Made by a program: the position numbers and the translations under genes. A stretch of 6,434 nucleotides of DNA from an uncultured Opitutaceae bacterium (GTDB lineage Bacteria > Verrucomicrobiota > Verrucomicrobiia > Opitutales > Opitutaceae), in assembly GCA_903885525.1 (NCBI GenBank), contig CAISJA010000296.1, positions 1 to 6,434 on the forward strand. Reading direction: 5' to 3'. A model generated the notes under the pieces. That model saw only the letters and a list, made by a program, of their open reading frames with translations. It made no database searches and was not told the DNA's origin. This document shows positions 5,822-6,434 of the stretch, in pieces (the first letter of the stretch is position 1; each line of letters opens with the position of its first letter).

Positions 5822-6434
5822 ATGGCCCGGCCCGCCGCCTCACCGCTGCCGGAAAACTCCGGCCTCTGTTTCCTGGGTGAACCCCCTTGGCACCCCGGCG
5901 TCCTGCCCGCGCGCCCGGCCCGCACCCTCGCCGCCGCGGCCAATCCGAGCGGCCGCGACAACCACGAGATCCTCCGCCGCTTCGTCGGTGCCAGCCCCGC
6001 CGGCCGGGTGGAAACCTGGCAGATCGACTTTCCGCCCGGCCTCACCGCCCCGGAAGCCGCCCTCTACACCGGCCCGTTCACCCGGCTGCGCTCCCGCCCG
6101 CCCACCGCCACCGCCGGACCGTTCTGGGACAATCCCCACCGCCACGAGGCCCTGCGCCGCGCCCTCGCCCGGCTCGACCGCTATTGCGCCGCGCCCCGCG
6201 CCGGACCCGTTCCGGACTGGGATTGGATCGGCAGCGACCAGCTCCCCGCCGACACCCTGCTCGTCGTGGCCCGGGACGACGATTTCACTGCCGGCGTGCT
6301 GCGTTCCAGCGGCTTTGCCGCCTGGTGGGCGCAGTTCGGTCCCGGACCAGCCTCCCCCCTTGTCGTTGATTCGTTCCCCTTCCCGTGGCCACCCGCCACG
6401 GCGCTCTCCAGCCTGACCTCCCGGCAGCAGGAAC
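5822..6434 (+). CDS. MmeI/YeeA-like DNA methyltransferase recognition-domain protein lacking the catalytic part (runs off the right edge)
   Basis: The open frame gives 204 residues with no stop before the edge. The sequence follows, in order, the C-terminal half of MmeI/YeeA-type DNA methyltransferases as I recall them. It has FLGEPPWHPGVLPA at about 16-29, NPSGRDNHEILRRFVG at 42-57 (family: N..d.Vl.p..nG), and ETWQIDF then EAALYTGPF at about 64-84 (family: WIIDF, EAALYE.PF). Then come a RYCAAPR segment (family: RYIATPR), LLVVARDDDFTAGVL at 145-159 (family: iaRdD..fGvL.S), GFAAWWAQF at 164-172, and DSFPFPWPP at 183-191 (family: TFPFPWPP). The N-terminal SAM-binding and NPPF/NPPY catalytic motifs are absent: the gene starts 23 bases after the kinase stop. 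It could be a domesticated recognition or DNA-binding module, a specificity-like partner of another enzyme, or a remnant. No frame damage is seen. Probably co-transcribed with the kinase, as no terminator lies between. Confidence 0.7.
   Translation, partial: MARPAASPLPENSGLCFLGEPPWHPGVLPARPARTLAAAANPSGRDNHEILRRFVGASPAGRVETWQIDFPPGLTAPEAALYTGPFTRLRSRPPTATAGPFWDNPHRHEALRRALARLDRYCAAPRAGPVPDWDWIGSDQLPADTLLVVARDDDFTAGVLRSSGFAAWWAQFGPGPASPLVVDSFPFPWPPATALSSLTSRQQE

Noticed and set aside
5877..6416. Other rightward frames of about 160-180 residues at the right edge
   Set aside because: They are Pro/Arg-rich out-of-frame readings of the gene starting at 5822, whose frame carries the recognisable methyltransferase C-terminal motifs.

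Overview
The window is very GC-rich (about two thirds or more by eye), and its genes use mostly G or C at third codon positions. No start codon has a convincing Shine-Dalgarno sequence. The protein styles (SMC head, coiled-coil membrane protein, small conserved protein starting MSLNRYEH) suggest a Verrucomicrobiota member, most likely Opitutaceae. This is an inference from style only; no taxonomic marker such as rRNA is present.

Left part (1-1508): the 5' end of a chromosome-segregation smc gene runs leftward off the window (start at 822). A small two-helix membrane protein is read rightward from about 952. It runs, in a doubtful C-terminal tail, into a small conserved leftward gene (1508 to 1212).

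Middle part (1509-2863): a short AT-richer divergent spacer separates the leftward small gene from a rightward gene for a 271-residue single-pass membrane coiled-coil protein (1615-2430). Candidate divergent promoters overlap in this spacer, and the leftward transcript would carry a leader hairpin. The rightward gene ends at a clear rho-independent terminator (2454-2484). A GC-rich non-coding stretch of about 380 bases follows. It holds a REP-like hairpin and other inverted repeats, and ends in a small AT-rich island.

Right part (2864-6434): a compact rightward cluster. A stand-alone FIST/FIST_C sensor protein (2864-4009) overlaps by 8 bases a soluble PAS hybrid histidine kinase with a C-terminal receiver domain (4002-5798). 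The arrangement resembles the NosP/NahK sensor-kinase pairs of Proteobacteria, where a FIST protein controls a cognate hybrid kinase. After 23 bases comes an open-ended gene (5822 onward). Its protein resembles only the target-recognition and C-terminal part of MmeI/YeeA-like DNA methyltransferases, with no methyltransferase catalytic domain in front. The incomplete smc and the last gene are both open at the window edges.

The most interesting items are the FIST-kinase pair and the free-standing methyltransferase recognition-domain-like protein linked to it. Three smaller points are the two-gene overlap at 1212-1356, the divergent promoter region, and the REP-like element.
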